DNA from: Sphaerospermopsis kisseleviana NIES-73
Lineage (GTDB): Bacteria > Cyanobacteriota > Cyanobacteriia > Cyanobacteriales > Nostocaceae
DNA length: 64,000 bases
Reading direction: 5' to 3'
NCBI RefSeq assembly: GCF_002368075.1
Contig: NZ_AP018314.1
Span: 1,154,514 to 1,218,513 of the forward strand
The notes beneath the pieces were generated by a model, which worked only from the letters and a program-made list of their open reading frames with translations, ran no database searches and was not told where the DNA came from. This document shows positions 1-9,013 of the stretch, one piece after another; positions within the stretch are counted from its first letter, which is position 1; every line of letters starts with the position of its first letter. The translations under genes and the position numbers were made by a program.

Positions 1-864
1 TCCATTAGCTGAAAAATACAGCCGTTTGCCTTCCGTTACTGTCACCACTTCTTCTAACTGACAATTTAAAACTAATCTAATTCCTTCATCACTAAAAACT
101 TTTTGTAAAATTTCCGCTGCTTCCCGATCTTCTTTATTTAAAATATGCGAACCTTTATGAAATAACGTCACTTCACAACCCAAACGCCGAAAAGCTTGCG
201 CCAATTCACAACCAATAGGACCGCCACCAATTACCGCTAATTTATCTGGTTTTTGAATGAGAGAAAATACATTTTCATTAGTTAAAAATCCTGCCTCTTC
301 AATACCTCTAATTTCTGGTTTAACTGCTCTTGCTCCTGTGGCAATTACCGCTTTTTTAAACTTCAGAATTTGTCCATCAACTGCTATAGTATTATTACTA
401 GCAAATTTACCACTTCCTAAAAAAACATCTACTCCTAAATTTTTGAATCTTGCTGCTGAATCATGATGACTAATACCTGCTCTAATTTTACGTAATCTAG
501 CCATAACTGTGGCAAAATCAACATCATAATTTTGGGAAATATTCACACCTAAATTTTTAGCTTTGCCAATTTCACCAACTACACGGGAAGAACGAATTAA
601 AGCTTTAGATGGTACACAACCAACATTTAAACAATCTCCACCCATGAGATGTTTTTCAATTAATGCTACTTTTAAACCCAAACCTAAACCCGCAGCACCC
701 GCAGCAACAACCAAACCCGCAGTACCCGCACCAATTACTACTAAATCATAACATTCCGCAGGTTGGGGATTTACCCAATTTTCAGGATGTACATTAGCTA
801 CCAATCTTTGATTATATTCATCCATTGGTAAAACTGTGATTCTTTCAAATTCTAAATTAGACAT
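1..864 (-). CDS. FAD-dependent pyridine nucleotide-disulfide oxidoreductase (mercuric reductase/dihydrolipoamide dehydrogenase-like), 3' end missing
   Basis: The reading frame is open from an ATG at 862-864 to the window edge (288 codons), so the C-terminus lies outside. The N-terminal part reads MSNLEFERITVLPMDEYNQ, then a dinucleotide-binding VVIGAGTAGLV and the redox-active disulfide GGDCLNVGCVPSKAL, which define class I disulfide oxidoreductases. A second Rossmann motif, LAVIGGGPIGCELAQAFRRL, binds NAD(P)H. Family knowledge: such proteins pass electrons from NAD(P)H through FAD to a disulfide; the substrate cannot be told from this part, so merA is not assigned. It follows the TVP38/TMEM64 gene on the same strand, a common pairing in cyanobacteria, and the two may be cotranscribed. 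Confidence 0.9.
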   Translation of the reverse strand, partial: MSNLEFERITVLPMDEYNQRLVANVHPENWVNPQPAECYDLVVIGAGTAGLVVAAGAAGLGLGLKVALIEKHLMGGDCLNVGCVPSKALIRSSRVVGEIGKAKNLGVNISQNYDVDFATVMARLRKIRAGISHHDSAARFKNLGVDVFLGSGKFASNNTIAVDGQILKFKKAVIATGARAVKPEIRGIEEAGFLTNENVFSLIQKPDKLAVIGGGPIGCELAQAFRRLGCEVTLFHKGSHILNKEDREAAEILQKVFSDEGIRLVLNCQLEEVVTVTEGKRLYFSANG

Positions 865-1005
865 TAATATTGCCTCTAAAAATGTAGTATAAATTATCTT
901 GTGATTGTCGTTTTAATTTAATCCGGTGTTGTATTTACAATACATATAGCCTTCAGAAAATTTTGTCAGTTGTGTATTTAACATTTTTGAAAAAATTATC
1001 AATTG

Positions 1006-1731
1006 TCAATTATCAATTATTTCTAAAGCTTTCTTAGCTATTTTAGTAACATAAATTGTGACAGCAACAGTGGCAATAAAACCGACAATTCTAATAACCC
1101 ATGTGAGAGTAGAATTAGTAGGTTGATTTTCTGTTCCAATTAAAGCCAAATTACCAGCCAAAGAACCAATATAAACATACATAATTGTACCAGGAATCAT
1201 CCCCACACAACCAAGAAAATAATCTTTAAGAGAAACAGCAGTAACTCCAAAAGCATAGTTTAATAAATTAAAAGGAAATATGGGAGAAAGTCGCGTTAAC
1301 AACACTATTTTTAAACCTTCTCTCCCTACAGCGTTATCAATAGCAGCAAATTTTTTATTATCTGCAATTTTTTTAATCACCCAATTTCTCGCTAAATAAC
1401 GTCCTATTAAAAATGCTGCTGTTGCACCTAAAGTAGCACCGATAAATACATAAACCGAACCCCAAAAAACATCAAATAAAACACCCGCACCTAAAGTTAA
1501 AATCGAACCTGGTAAAAAAGCAACAGTCGCCATAATATAGATAGCAATAAAAGCTATTGCTCCCACTGTACCAAGACTATCAATCCATTGTAAAGCATCT
1601 TTTAAAATAGCTTGGGGATTGAAAGCAGATATATTCACATTTTCCTGTGCAAAAACTACATCTGGTTGCAATATCAAAACAATAGTCAGTGCTAACAAAT
1701 TTAATGCAACAGGTTTTAAAAATTGATACAT
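1006..1731 (-). CDS. TVP38/TMEM64 family (SNARE-associated/DedA-like) membrane protein
   Basis: A 241-residue membrane protein with a hydrophobic N-terminus, probably a signal anchor, and about five further hydrophobic segments. The core has the family signature: FLPGSILTLGAGVLFDVFWG around residues 72-91, GATLGATAAFLIGRYLAR around 98-115, and the LLTRLSPIFPFNLLNYAFG segment near 145-163. The family is thought to act in lipid or solute handling at the membrane; no substrate is known here. It lies 141 bp upstream of the FAD oxidoreductase gene on the same strand. In many cyanobacteria these two families are neighbours or fused, suggesting a joint membrane redox role (inference). Confidence 0.85.
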   Translation of the reverse strand: MYQFLKPVALNLLALTIVLILQPDVVFAQENVNISAFNPQAILKDALQWIDSLGTVGAIAFIAIYIMATVAFLPGSILTLGAGVLFDVFWGSVYVFIGATLGATAAFLIGRYLARNWVIKKIADNKKFAAIDNAVGREGLKIVLLTRLSPIFPFNLLNYAFGVTAVSLKDYFLGCVGMIPGTIMYVYIGSLAGNLALIGTENQPTNSTLTWVIRIVGFIATVAVTIYVTKIAKKALEIIDN

Positions 1732-1916
1732 AAAATTTATTTCAGTTTATTTCAGTTTTTTGATTTATTAGCCAGTGGCTTTGAGTATATTAACTATCAT
1801 AATTATACAACAGATATTAAAAATTAGCAAGAAAAACTACATATATTTTTTAGGGTTTTAGCACTGCCATAGCGATATCAATTGATAATGGACAATTAAC
1901 AATTGTCAATTATTTT

Positions 1917-2008
1917 AGGACTTACGCAAGATATGACTAAAAACCTTATTCTTGCGTAGGGGTAATTCATGAATTACCCCTACTTTCGTTCCCTTTTGCG
2001 TAAGTCCT
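1917..2008. repeat. MITE-like palindromic element with 13-bp terminal inverted repeats
   Basis: The ends are exact inverted repeats, AGGACTTACGCAA at 1917-1929 and TTGCGTAAGTCCT at 1996-2008. Inside, 1956-1983 is a perfect 28-bp palindrome centred on AATTCATGAATT. It sits in the 336-bp spacer between the MltA-like gene and the TVP38 gene and has no coding capacity. The structure fits a small non-autonomous element or a structured interspersed repeat. No transposase of a matching kind is present in this window. Confidence 0.75.
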
Positions 2009-2067
2009 GTATTTAATTTTTTTGTGTCTCTTTTTGACTACTTATAACTAAATGCTGGTAACTTTTT

Positions 2068-3267
2068 TCACTTCTTCACCAAAATATATGCAGTAGCATA
2101 TTCTGGTAATTTGCGAATATACTGCCTAAATTCTGTTTGATTTTTAAAAATACCTGCCAGGTAATCTAATTGATGTAAATTGGGTAAAAATGCGCCGCCT
2201 GTATCTGCTATTACCCCCATTTGTAGGCGCTTACTTCCACCTTGATTATACTCCATCATAATAACTCTTCCCAAGCCAATGTTTAGCACATCTCCCGCAA
2301 AAGTTACACCAGGTTTAATGGAAATTTTCGCATCAATCTTATATCCATAACCTTTAATTGCATCAACTTGTCGAAAATACCAATAACGCTTTTGTGCTGT
2401 GGCTTTTAATCCTCTAACATAAGAAATTCCATTGTTTCTGTCTACATTAAAAAATGCCTTTGTTCCATCTGTAAAATTAATCAAAATTGTTCCCTGCATT
2501 AATGCTTCTTCCAAACCTTCACGGGTGAGATAAGCCAAAGGTTCGACTTTACCATATTCTTTACCACCTGGTTCATAAATCCCCGATAAAACATCTTGTT
2601 TTGTATATTTGGTGTAGAATTTATCACCAGCTAAATCGTTTTTTAAGCTATAAATTGGTATGTTATATTTAGCTGTTTTGGTATGAGAACCAGTATGGGT
2701 AAAAACAGCATATTTTGTAATTCTCAGTTGTTTTTGTCGGGGGTTTTCGGGATTATAAGCTGACCATTTAATCACACGAAAATTAGCATTGATAAAATTA
2801 GGATCTTGTAACCGAGTCGGGCGATTCTTGCTAATATCCTCCTCTAAAACAGTAATCATAAAATCTAAGGTTTTGCTCACGTCTTCGACTGTTACACCTT
2901 GACTTAATAGTAATCCATTCCGAGAAATATTGGGATCGTTTTCCTTGTAATCTTGAAAATATTTTCTCGTATTAGTGAGAACAGTTAATAAATCATTTTG
3001 ATTGAAATTCACCTTAGCTGTTGGTAATTTCACAGGTTTTAAAATGTGTTTACCATTAACACTATATTTATATTTTTGCCATTCATCAATGACAGAATAA
3101 AATATAGATGTATCTTGTTTATTAGGTTGATTTTGTGTGGTTGTTTGTTGTGATATTAGTTGCTGAGTTTCTGATTGTGCATATATATTTTGATGCGTGA
3201 AAATAACTAGCAAGAAAGCAAAAATACCTGATAAAAGTTGGAATTTACGATTGAATAAGAGATTCAT
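2068..3267 (-). CDS. Secreted MltA/3D-domain-like protein, possible lytic transglycosylase
   Basis: The 399-residue protein starts with a clear signal peptide (about residues 1-31, ending NIYAQ), so it is exported. The C-terminal part around residues 245-375 resembles the MltA/3D double-psi barrel: LTREGLEEALMQGTILINF, then ADTGGAF near residue 357, whose Asp matches the catalytic Asp of the MltA DTGGA motif. The usual glycan-binding text around these motifs is weak, so enzyme activity is inferred, not certain. If correct it would cut peptidoglycan glycan strands in the periplasm. It is followed by a repeat element and the TVP38 gene. Confidence 0.6.
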   Translation of the reverse strand: MNLLFNRKFQLLSGIFAFLLVIFTHQNIYAQSETQQLISQQTTTQNQPNKQDTSIFYSVIDEWQKYKYSVNGKHILKPVKLPTAKVNFNQNDLLTVLTNTRKYFQDYKENDPNISRNGLLLSQGVTVEDVSKTLDFMITVLEEDISKNRPTRLQDPNFINANFRVIKWSAYNPENPRQKQLRITKYAVFTHTGSHTKTAKYNIPIYSLKNDLAGDKFYTKYTKQDVLSGIYEPGGKEYGKVEPLAYLTREGLEEALMQGTILINFTDGTKAFFNVDRNNGISYVRGLKATAQKRYWYFRQVDAIKGYGYKIDAKISIKPGVTFAGDVLNIGLGRVIMMEYNQGGSKRLQMGVIADTGGAFLPNLHQLDYLAGIFKNQTEFRQYIRKLPEYATAYILVKK

Positions 3268-3506
3268 AAGCCTAATTCGGTAACTACACTTCTAAATTGA
3301 TTTTTATCCTAGAGTTAATGCTGAATATTAACATTCAACTGTATGAATAATCACTTTTTTTTCAAAACCAAAGCAATTATTCACCTCAATTATTAGCAGA
3401 AAACTGGAGTTTATGCACTAAATCTTTTTATGTATTCATGAAAAATTGTTGGGAGCTTGATAAAATGACTAAGATCACCAAACTCAGATCATCCACAGAT
3501 CACCCA

Positions 3507-3537
3507 GATACCCAACTTCTCAAAGAAGTCGGGGATC
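3507..3537. terminator. Imperfect hairpin of the GATCCCCGACTTCTT family, likely pxcA terminator
   Basis: Arms 3507-3520 and 3524-3537 pair with two mismatches around a 3-nt loop. It lies about 20 bp beyond the pxcA stop codon. The same hairpin recurs at 13844, 14630 and 16244 and in more diverged form at 37075 and 38704. There is no strong T-tract, so termination is inferred from position. Confidence 0.5.
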
Positions 3538-3556
3538 TTGACTTATGATTGATAAA

Positions 3557-4825
3557 TTATTCATCCATTTCTTTTAATGTAGCTAATGCGGAAGGAGACA
3601 AGCGACTCAAATAACGGAATATCCAGTATTTAAATATAGTATTTAATATGACTGGAAATGTAGCAATAAACAAAAATATGGCATTTCTACTCGCTGGTAA
3701 ACCTAAATGTTGAGCAACACCTTCTAAAAGAACTTCCCAACCATGTGGAGAGTGGAAACCAACGAATATATCTGTAATTAAAATAATTAAAAACGCCTTT
3801 GCACTGTCACTTAAACCGTAGACTATTTTATCTAGAAGTGACTGAATAAAAACAATATCTTTTTTGCTCAAAGCAATAACCATCGCAAAAGAAATTAGTG
3901 ATATCACATCAGCAAATACATTACTGATAGCACTACTACTCTGATAGCGAAACTCTTCTGATATTTCGATAGCTTTGTTTTTTACTTCAGCTTTAATTTT
4001 TTCTGGTGAAAGTTCTGGTGCTTGACGAAGTAGTCTTTCAAATTGCAATTTTCTCTCAAAACTCTTTAATTCATTCAGTGCTTTTTCCTCCATTTCTGAG
4101 TTCAAAAAAATTGTTGGTGTATTTTCAGAGTGAAAATACTGTAATATCGGTTTTAATAATAATTGTTTAGAAAAATGTTGCGTTAAAAGTGGTATAATAA
4201 TCAGCAGTAATAAAAATCTCACTGCCCTCCTTGTTCTCGTTCTAGAAGTTCGATAATTTCTAACAAACTCTTCTTCTGCTGTTGGTGTAAAATCCTTGGC
4301 AATTTTATTAAATGTTCTACCAATTGATCTGGGAAATATACCTTTCTTTTGAGTTACAGATGGTTCTTTAATAATCTCAGTTTCTTCTGAATTTGCCTGA
4401 TTGGTAACAGTTTTAAGTTCAAGATTAATGCTTAACGGTTCTGTAATTGCTTCATCTTGTTTGCTATACTTAGATATCGTTTCATCAATAAACTTGAGTT
4501 TTTCTAATAAATTTGAATCAGTAGTATCAGCAATGGTAAAACCTAATTGAAATTCTGCTAGTCTGACTTTAATAATAGTCAAATTTCTATTTAAATCTCC
4601 TCGCCAAAAAGCCATCACGTTGGCACTATAATTACCTGATTCGGCAGAAATTTTTTTACCTCCAAATTGCTCAATTTCAATTTTTTGAATAGCTTGAGCA
4701 GCTTGATAAGCTTCTAAAATAGCTCTTTCTGGAGTTGTGAAAAACCAATGATTAAATGAATCCCAGGATGCTATAATTTTTTGGCTGATTAATCTGGTAT
4801 TACGACTAAAAAATGATCCTTTCAT
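3557..4825 (-). CDS. pxcA: Proton extrusion protein PxcA (CemA/CotA family)
   Basis: The 422-residue protein matches the PxcA/CemA family. It has a soluble N-terminus (about residues 1-200), four hydrophobic segments in the C-terminal half, and the signature GFHSPHGWEVLLEGVAQHLG near residues 355-374, the most conserved part of plastid CemA. Family knowledge: PxcA supports light-dependent proton extrusion across the cytoplasmic membrane and indirectly aids CO2 uptake. The N-terminal extension before the membrane domain is typical of cyanobacterial PxcA and absent from plastid CemA. The gene stands alone, with a hairpin just downstream. Confidence 0.92.
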   Translation of the reverse strand: MKGSFFSRNTRLISQKIIASWDSFNHWFFTTPERAILEAYQAAQAIQKIEIEQFGGKKISAESGNYSANVMAFWRGDLNRNLTIIKVRLAEFQLGFTIADTTDSNLLEKLKFIDETISKYSKQDEAITEPLSINLELKTVTNQANSEETEIIKEPSVTQKKGIFPRSIGRTFNKIAKDFTPTAEEEFVRNYRTSRTRTRRAVRFLLLLIIIPLLTQHFSKQLLLKPILQYFHSENTPTIFLNSEMEEKALNELKSFERKLQFERLLRQAPELSPEKIKAEVKNKAIEISEEFRYQSSSAISNVFADVISLISFAMVIALSKKDIVFIQSLLDKIVYGLSDSAKAFLIILITDIFVGFHSPHGWEVLLEGVAQHLGLPASRNAIFLFIATFPVILNTIFKYWIFRYLSRLSPSALATLKEMDE

Positions 4826-4910
4826 TGCTGATTATTTACAGGTTTAACAATTTTATATTTTATTTTAATTCAAATTGTCAGCATTTTGCTAGAACACCGA
4901 TTCATTAATC

Positions 4911-4983
4911 GTAAGGGCGAAGCATTCGGGCGATAACCTATCGCTGAAACCAGTTCATATTCCGTCCGATGCTTCGCCCCTAC
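4911..4983. repeat. Interspersed inverted repeat (GGGCGAAGCATTCGG family)
   Basis: Arm 4911-4929 reads GTAAGGGCGAAGCATTCGG and arm 4966-4983 reads CCGATGCTTCGCCCCTAC, giving an almost complete long hairpin. A second, larger copy lies at 21993-22107 and a partial one runs off the window at 63979-64000. It fills most of the spacer upstream of pxcA. Confidence 0.75.
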
Positions 4984-5012
4984 AAGGTAAAACAGAACAC
5001 TGAATACTCCCT

Positions 5013-6119
5013 TTATTCCCATCCCTGCATTTCTACTAATTCCATACATAAATCATTAATTTGCTCTAAATCAGGTTTATGTGGTAAAGTTGATTGTTGA
5101 TAAAAAATATCCATTTGAGCAACTAAATCTTCTGCCATTTTCATCAACTCTTCATAAGTATATTCTCCTCTAAGAATAGCTTTTAAATCATCAACATCAC
5201 CCGCAATTCTTCTATCTACAATTACTTCTCCTCTCTGCAAAATTTCTAAACCACTACGCAGTAATCTAATACAGTGCATTCCGTGTTTTAAATCATAACC
5301 TGAATTTCTTTCCATTTCTGCTCTAGCGGGATTTCTATTTTGCTGCCAGGATATATAAGCTTTCCATTCTCTTAACGCAATTTGGTAACTTTGACTTTTT
5401 TGCAATAAGCGAATAAAATCTTTACGTCCATGAGTTAAATTTTGAGTATATGCCAAAGTTTCATCATTTAAAGCATATTGTTTTAATATTCCTTTAAAAT
5501 CAATATCTGCTGTCAGCAATTTATATAATTGCTCTGATTCTTCTAAAAATTCTATCTTGCCACGAATTAATAAATAAAGATATTCTAAAAAAGCATTGAG
5601 TTCATCTTTGCTCAATGGTGCTTCATCTTCGATACCAAAATCCGAGGGGATGGGTTTTTTCCCCGGTGGATTTAATAACCATTTGCGATGAGTTTCCATT
5701 TTTTTGATTTGTGCGAAAGCATAACCAGAATAAGTATGTTTAACTTTTTTGCTCAAAAATATTTTTCTATGGTTAATTAAATGTTGTCCCACATCTGTTA
5801 AGATAGGATAGGTGGGCAACCATAGTAATTCTAAAACATTAGGATTTGCACCTGCTAATAAATGTAATACTTTCCTTAATTCATAAATAACTGTATCTTG
5901 ATTACTATCTATAAACGGAAATATTCCTGGTTCATCCCAACCACTATCTTTTTGTTCTATGCTATCAAACCCTAAATAGTAACGTTTAGGTGCAATAAAT
6001 ACACCCCGATAATCATAATCTGAATCAGGGCGATTTAAACCATATCCGTGACTACCTGCTAAACCAATAAAAATTGTTCTTTGTTCAACTTCGATTCTTT
6101 GCATAAATCCTGATATCAT
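5013..6119 (-). CDS. Predicted nucleotidyltransferase (DNA polymerase beta superfamily, COG3541-type)
   Basis: The 368-residue protein carries GSHGYGLNRPDSDYDYRGVF near residues 22-41. This is the minimal nucleotidyltransferase motif, with the GS helix turn and the D-x-D metal ligands. Proteins of this type transfer nucleotides or act as toxins and tRNA-modifying enzymes; the target of this subgroup is not known. The C-terminal two thirds are helical and unassigned. Two in-frame starts exist, at residue 1 (MISGF) and residue 6 (MQRIEV); the second may be the real one. No partner gene is adjacent, so it is probably monocistronic. Confidence 0.8.
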   Translation of the reverse strand: MISGFMQRIEVEQRTIFIGLAGSHGYGLNRPDSDYDYRGVFIAPKRYYLGFDSIEQKDSGWDEPGIFPFIDSNQDTVIYELRKVLHLLAGANPNVLELLWLPTYPILTDVGQHLINHRKIFLSKKVKHTYSGYAFAQIKKMETHRKWLLNPPGKKPIPSDFGIEDEAPLSKDELNAFLEYLYLLIRGKIEFLEESEQLYKLLTADIDFKGILKQYALNDETLAYTQNLTHGRKDFIRLLQKSQSYQIALREWKAYISWQQNRNPARAEMERNSGYDLKHGMHCIRLLRSGLEILQRGEVIVDRRIAGDVDDLKAILRGEYTYEELMKMAEDLVAQMDIFYQQSTLPHKPDLEQINDLCMELVEMQGWE

Positions 6120-6411
6120 TGTTTAATGATTTGTAGAAATCTAATTGTATGAATTTTCTAGGTAAAAGTATTGACGAGGATTTTGGATTTATTTGGATTT
6201 ATTAAACGCTAAACTGTATTATATCCACAGGGCAAAAATAGGGCAAAAAAATCTGCCAAAATCTAACCATTGCCCAAATGGGTCATCAAGTCCAACTTTT
6301 CAGCCAAATTTATGATCATTTTTTTAAAAGCTTGACACAATAACATAGATTAAGATACAATATTAGATTGTCTGTCTTATTCCTGCTCGGATCAGGTAGA
6401 CACACTGCAAA

Positions 6412-6460
6412 AGCTGGCAAGAGCTATAAATCAAGTCTCTACAAGAGATGGAAGCCAGCT
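6412..6460 (+). promoter_or_regulatory. Nested stem-loop leader upstream of rplU
   Basis: AGCTGGC at 6412-6418 pairs exactly with GCCAGCT at 6454-6460. Inside this stem TCTCT (6436-6440) pairs with AGAGA (6444-6448) around a 3-nt loop. The structure ends 29 nt before the rplU start codon. Ribosomal protein operons often carry leaders bound by their own product; this use here is inference. Confidence 0.45.
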
Positions 6461-6489
6461 ACCTGTACGGCAACTTCAAGGACAATTTC

Positions 6490-6897
6490 ATGACCTACGC
6501 AATTATTGAAACTGGTGGCAAACAAGTAAAAGTCGAAGCAGGTCGTTTTTACGACATTGAACTGCTGAGTGCCGAACCAGATGAAAAAGTGACAATAGAC
6601 GCAGTATTACTGGTGCAGCACGAGGGCGGAGTCTCTATCGGACAGCCACGAGTAGCAGGTGCGACTGTAGAGGGGACCGTAATGCGACACTTGAGAGGTC
6701 GTAAAGTCCTGGTTTATAAAATGAAACCCAAGAAGAAAACCCGCAAAAAACGGGGACATCGCCAGGAAATTACCAGACTTTTGATTAACTCCATCAACCT
6801 CAATGGTGAAGTTTTGGCGCACGCAGAAGCACCAACTACCCCAGAATCTCCTAATCTGGTAGATAGCACACCTGCTGAAGAAGCTGCTGCTGAATAA
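6490..6897 (+). CDS. rplU: 50S ribosomal protein L21
   Basis: The start is set at the ATG at 6490 because the protein then begins MTYAIIETGGKQVKVEAGRF, the universal L21 N-terminus; the longer frame from 6448 reads through the leader hairpin. The 135 residues include the conserved basic KMKPKKKTRKKRGHRQ segment that contacts 23S rRNA. The C-terminal tail after residue 105 is acidic and Ala/Pro-rich, a variable extension. It is followed 37 bp later by rpmA, the normal bacterial L21-L27 operon. Confidence 0.97.
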   Translation: MTYAIIETGGKQVKVEAGRFYDIELLSAEPDEKVTIDAVLLVQHEGGVSIGQPRVAGATVEGTVMRHLRGRKVLVYKMKPKKKTRKKRGHRQEITRLLINSINLNGEVLAHAEAPTTPESPNLVDSTPAEEAAAE

Positions 6898-6934
6898 TAA
6901 ACAGAAGTAGATAAATTAAAGAGAAGAGGAAATC

Positions 6935-7213
6935 ATGGCTCATAAGAAAGGAACAGGTAGTACACGCAACGGTCGTGACTCTAATGCTCAACGTCTGGGT
7001 GTAAAGCGTTTTGGTGGTCAAACTGTGCTTGCAGGAAATATTCTTGTCCGTCAGCGCGGTACTAAGTTTCACCCTGGTAACAATGTCGGTATTGGCAGTG
7101 ATGATACTTTATTTGCCTTAGTTGATGGCGTTGTTACCTTTGAAAGAAAAGGCAAAAGCCGCAAAAAAGTCAGCGTTTATCCCGCGATCGCTGCTGAAGC
7201 GGTAGCAAGTTAA
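6935..7213 (+). CDS. rpmA: 50S ribosomal protein L27
   Basis: Ninety-two residues beginning [20 protein letters not shown], with [20 protein letters not shown], the standard L27 core that reaches the peptidyl transferase centre. A good ribosome binding site (agaagagga) precedes the ATG. The N-terminus starts directly with the mature AHKKG sequence, so there is no Firmicute-type cleaved extension. It is the second gene of the rplU-rpmA operon. Confidence 0.98.
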   Translation: MAHKKGTGSTRNGRDSNAQRLGVKRFGGQTVLAGNILVRQRGTKFHPGNNVGIGSDDTLFALVDGVVTFERKGKSRKKVSVYPAIAAEAVAS

Positions 7214-7274
7214 GTCTTAGGGAACAGGGAACAGGAGAGAAAAATTAATAACTCCTGCCTCCTGCCTCCTAAAT

Positions 7275-7700
7275 TCAAATAAACCTGTGTAATAAAGCAC
7301 CTGCGCCTAAACCAGAGAGTGCAAATATAGATGTCAGCCAAAAACCTAGACCTTCTTTGAACCCAGCCGACTGAAAGTCTATCTTGGCTAAGATAGTCGC
7401 TGAGAGGATAAGTAAAAGATCAAGAAATATGCGAAACCAAGCGAGCATTAAAAAGAATAGAAAAGCTGCTAAAACGGTGATACCAAAATTCCTGATATTA
7501 GATTTGGACAATATACTGTAATACTGTACCATTTTAGACCAGGGAGTTGTCAAGCTGGCTAGTAATACCAAGATACCAAATACAACTATTAACCACACAA
7601 ACAAAGTGGGTTTGGTTTCTGATATCACCCAGCCTAACGCACTATAACTTAGAAGTAATAGTGTGAGGGAAAACCAGGGAATTCTTTGCAAGTTTGACAT
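7275..7700 (-). CDS. Conserved cyanobacterial membrane protein, function unknown
   Basis: A 141-residue hydrophobic protein with about four membrane segments (residues 10-27, 32-50, 70-100, 118-138). It has no catalytic motif that I can recognise. It is convergent with rpmA and its start codon is next to a GACTGGG tandem repeat. It should be treated as a hypothetical integral membrane protein. Confidence 0.65.
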   Translation of the reverse strand: MSNLQRIPWFSLTLLLLSYSALGWVISETKPTLFVWLIVVFGILVLLASLTTPWSKMVQYYSILSKSNIRNFGITVLAAFLFFLMLAWFRIFLDLLLILSATILAKIDFQSAGFKEGLGFWLTSIFALSGLGAGALLHRFI

Positions 7701-7705
7701 AAAGG

Positions 7706-7770
7706 TGACTGGGGACTGGGGACTGGGGACACTTCGACAAGCTCAGTGCATCGCTGGGGACTGGGAACAG
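7706..7770. repeat. Short tandem repeats, GACTGGG type, with an embedded CTTCGACAAGCTCAG fragment
   Basis: Three copies of the 7-bp unit GACTGGG lie at about 7707-7729. A piece of the CTTCGACAAGCTCAGTGC interspersed repeat follows, and then another GACTGGG stretch. Heptanucleotide arrays of this sort are typical of heterocystous cyanobacteria. Confidence 0.7.
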
Positions 7771-7953
7771 GTAAAGAATTTTCCTATCTCCCGACTTCTG
7801 GGTATTTATACTTTTTTGAGCATGAAACCAAATGAACTTTCAATGTTCCCGGATTATTTCTTAAAAATTAGTTAAATTATGATCTTAAACATTTGTAAAC
7901 TATTAGCAGTCGAGTATCCTTATGTCATATTTTAGGAAGGTTAAGGACTGATC

Positions 7954-8862
7954 ATGAGACAACTAGTTATTGTTGAGCGCGTATGCCTGATTGGTCATAT
8001 CGTATCCATGGTGTTTGGACTGGTAGGGATATTACTGGTTATTCCTAATGCCGAAGTGATTTTGAGCTTATCTGAGGTCGGTCAGACTGTCATGCAGTGG
8101 AGCATGGCTGGTGGCGGTGTTGCCTATATGATTTTAGGTGCAGTGGGTGTGTTCCTGTATGCGTACCGAAATTTGGGTTTAGGAAGGGCTTTGTGTTTTT
8201 TAGTGCCTTCGGTGTCCATTTCTTTGACAAGTGAGTTATTGGGAACTAGCACAGGTTTTCCTTTTGGTCACTACAGCTATTTGAGTGGTTTGGGTTATAA
8301 AATTGCGGGTTTAGTACCGTTTACTATTCCTTTGTCTTGGTTTTATGTGGGATGTGTTTCTTACCTGCTGGCGCGTGTAGGTTTAGAGGTAGATAAAAAA
8401 CCCAGTTTATTACGTCATTTAGGGGCGATCGCTCTCGGTGCTTTATTGCTCACTTCTTGGGACTTTGTACTTGATCCGGCAATGAGCCAAACTTCTCTTC
8501 CCTTCTGGTATTGGCAACAACCTGGTGCTTTCTTTGGAATGCCTTATCAAAACTTTGCTGGTTGGATGGGTACTGGTTCAGTGTTTATGACAGTAGCGGC
8601 GCTGTTGTGGAGAAACAACCCCATTAAATTAGAGCGATCGCAACTCAATATTCCTTTAGTAGTTTATTTGGCTAACTTTGGTTTTGCCACAGTGATGAGT
8701 TTGGCTGCTGGCTTCTCTATCCCTGTATTGCTGGGTGTGTTACTTGGCGTTGCACCTGCTGTAGCACTGTGGTTAAGAGGATCCGATGCATCCACTTCCG
8801 TAGCTGTGGAAGCAGCAAAACAGGAAGTTTCTGTTGGTAATGTGAAAGTTGCTTTAAAGTAA
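7954..8862 (+). CDS. cruF: CruF, gamma-carotene 1',2'-hydratase (carotenoid biosynthesis protein)
   Basis: The 302-residue integral membrane protein has seven to eight hydrophobic segments and the conserved region SLTSELLGTSTGFPFGHYSY near residues 90-109, plus DFVLDPAMSQTSLPFWYWQQ near 170-189. These mark the DUF422/CruF carotenoid hydratase family. Family knowledge: CruF hydrates the psi end of gamma-carotene on the way to myxol. The next gene is the CruG glycosyltransferase, the same pairing as in Synechococcus sp. PCC 7002. A purine-rich ribosome binding site (aggaaggttaagga) precedes the ATG. Confidence 0.9.
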   Translation: MRQLVIVERVCLIGHIVSMVFGLVGILLVIPNAEVILSLSEVGQTVMQWSMAGGGVAYMILGAVGVFLYAYRNLGLGRALCFLVPSVSISLTSELLGTSTGFPFGHYSYLSGLGYKIAGLVPFTIPLSWFYVGCVSYLLARVGLEVDKKPSLLRHLGAIALGALLLTSWDFVLDPAMSQTSLPFWYWQQPGAFFGMPYQNFAGWMGTGSVFMTVAALLWRNNPIKLERSQLNIPLVVYLANFGFATVMSLAAGFSIPVLLGVLLGVAPAVALWLRGSDASTSVAVEAAKQEVSVGNVKVALK

Positions 8863-8911
8863 CTTCAATAGTGCTGAGTCAATAATTAATTAATTACACT
8901 CAGCACTAACT

Positions 8912-8947
8912 TGGTAATTGGTAATGGGTAATGGGTAATTGGTAATT
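8912..8947. repeat. Heptanucleotide tandem repeat, GGTAATT/GGTAATG type
   Basis: About five units of TTGGTAA/TGGGTAA lie directly between cruF and cruG. The repeat runs into the upstream extension of the cruG reading frame, which makes its start uncertain. Confidence 0.8.
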
Positions 8948-9013
8948 AGTATAAATTTTATATTTTCTGCCTTCTGCCTCCTGCCTCCTATATTTTTAAT
9001 TGGTATACATATT

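Noticed and set aside
257..751. Two plus-strand frames
   Set aside because: They are antisense to the FAD oxidoreductase, whose motifs are unmistakable.
7663..7875. Plus-strand frame of 70 codons
   Set aside because: Overlaps the start of the membrane protein gene and is built from GACTGGG repeats.
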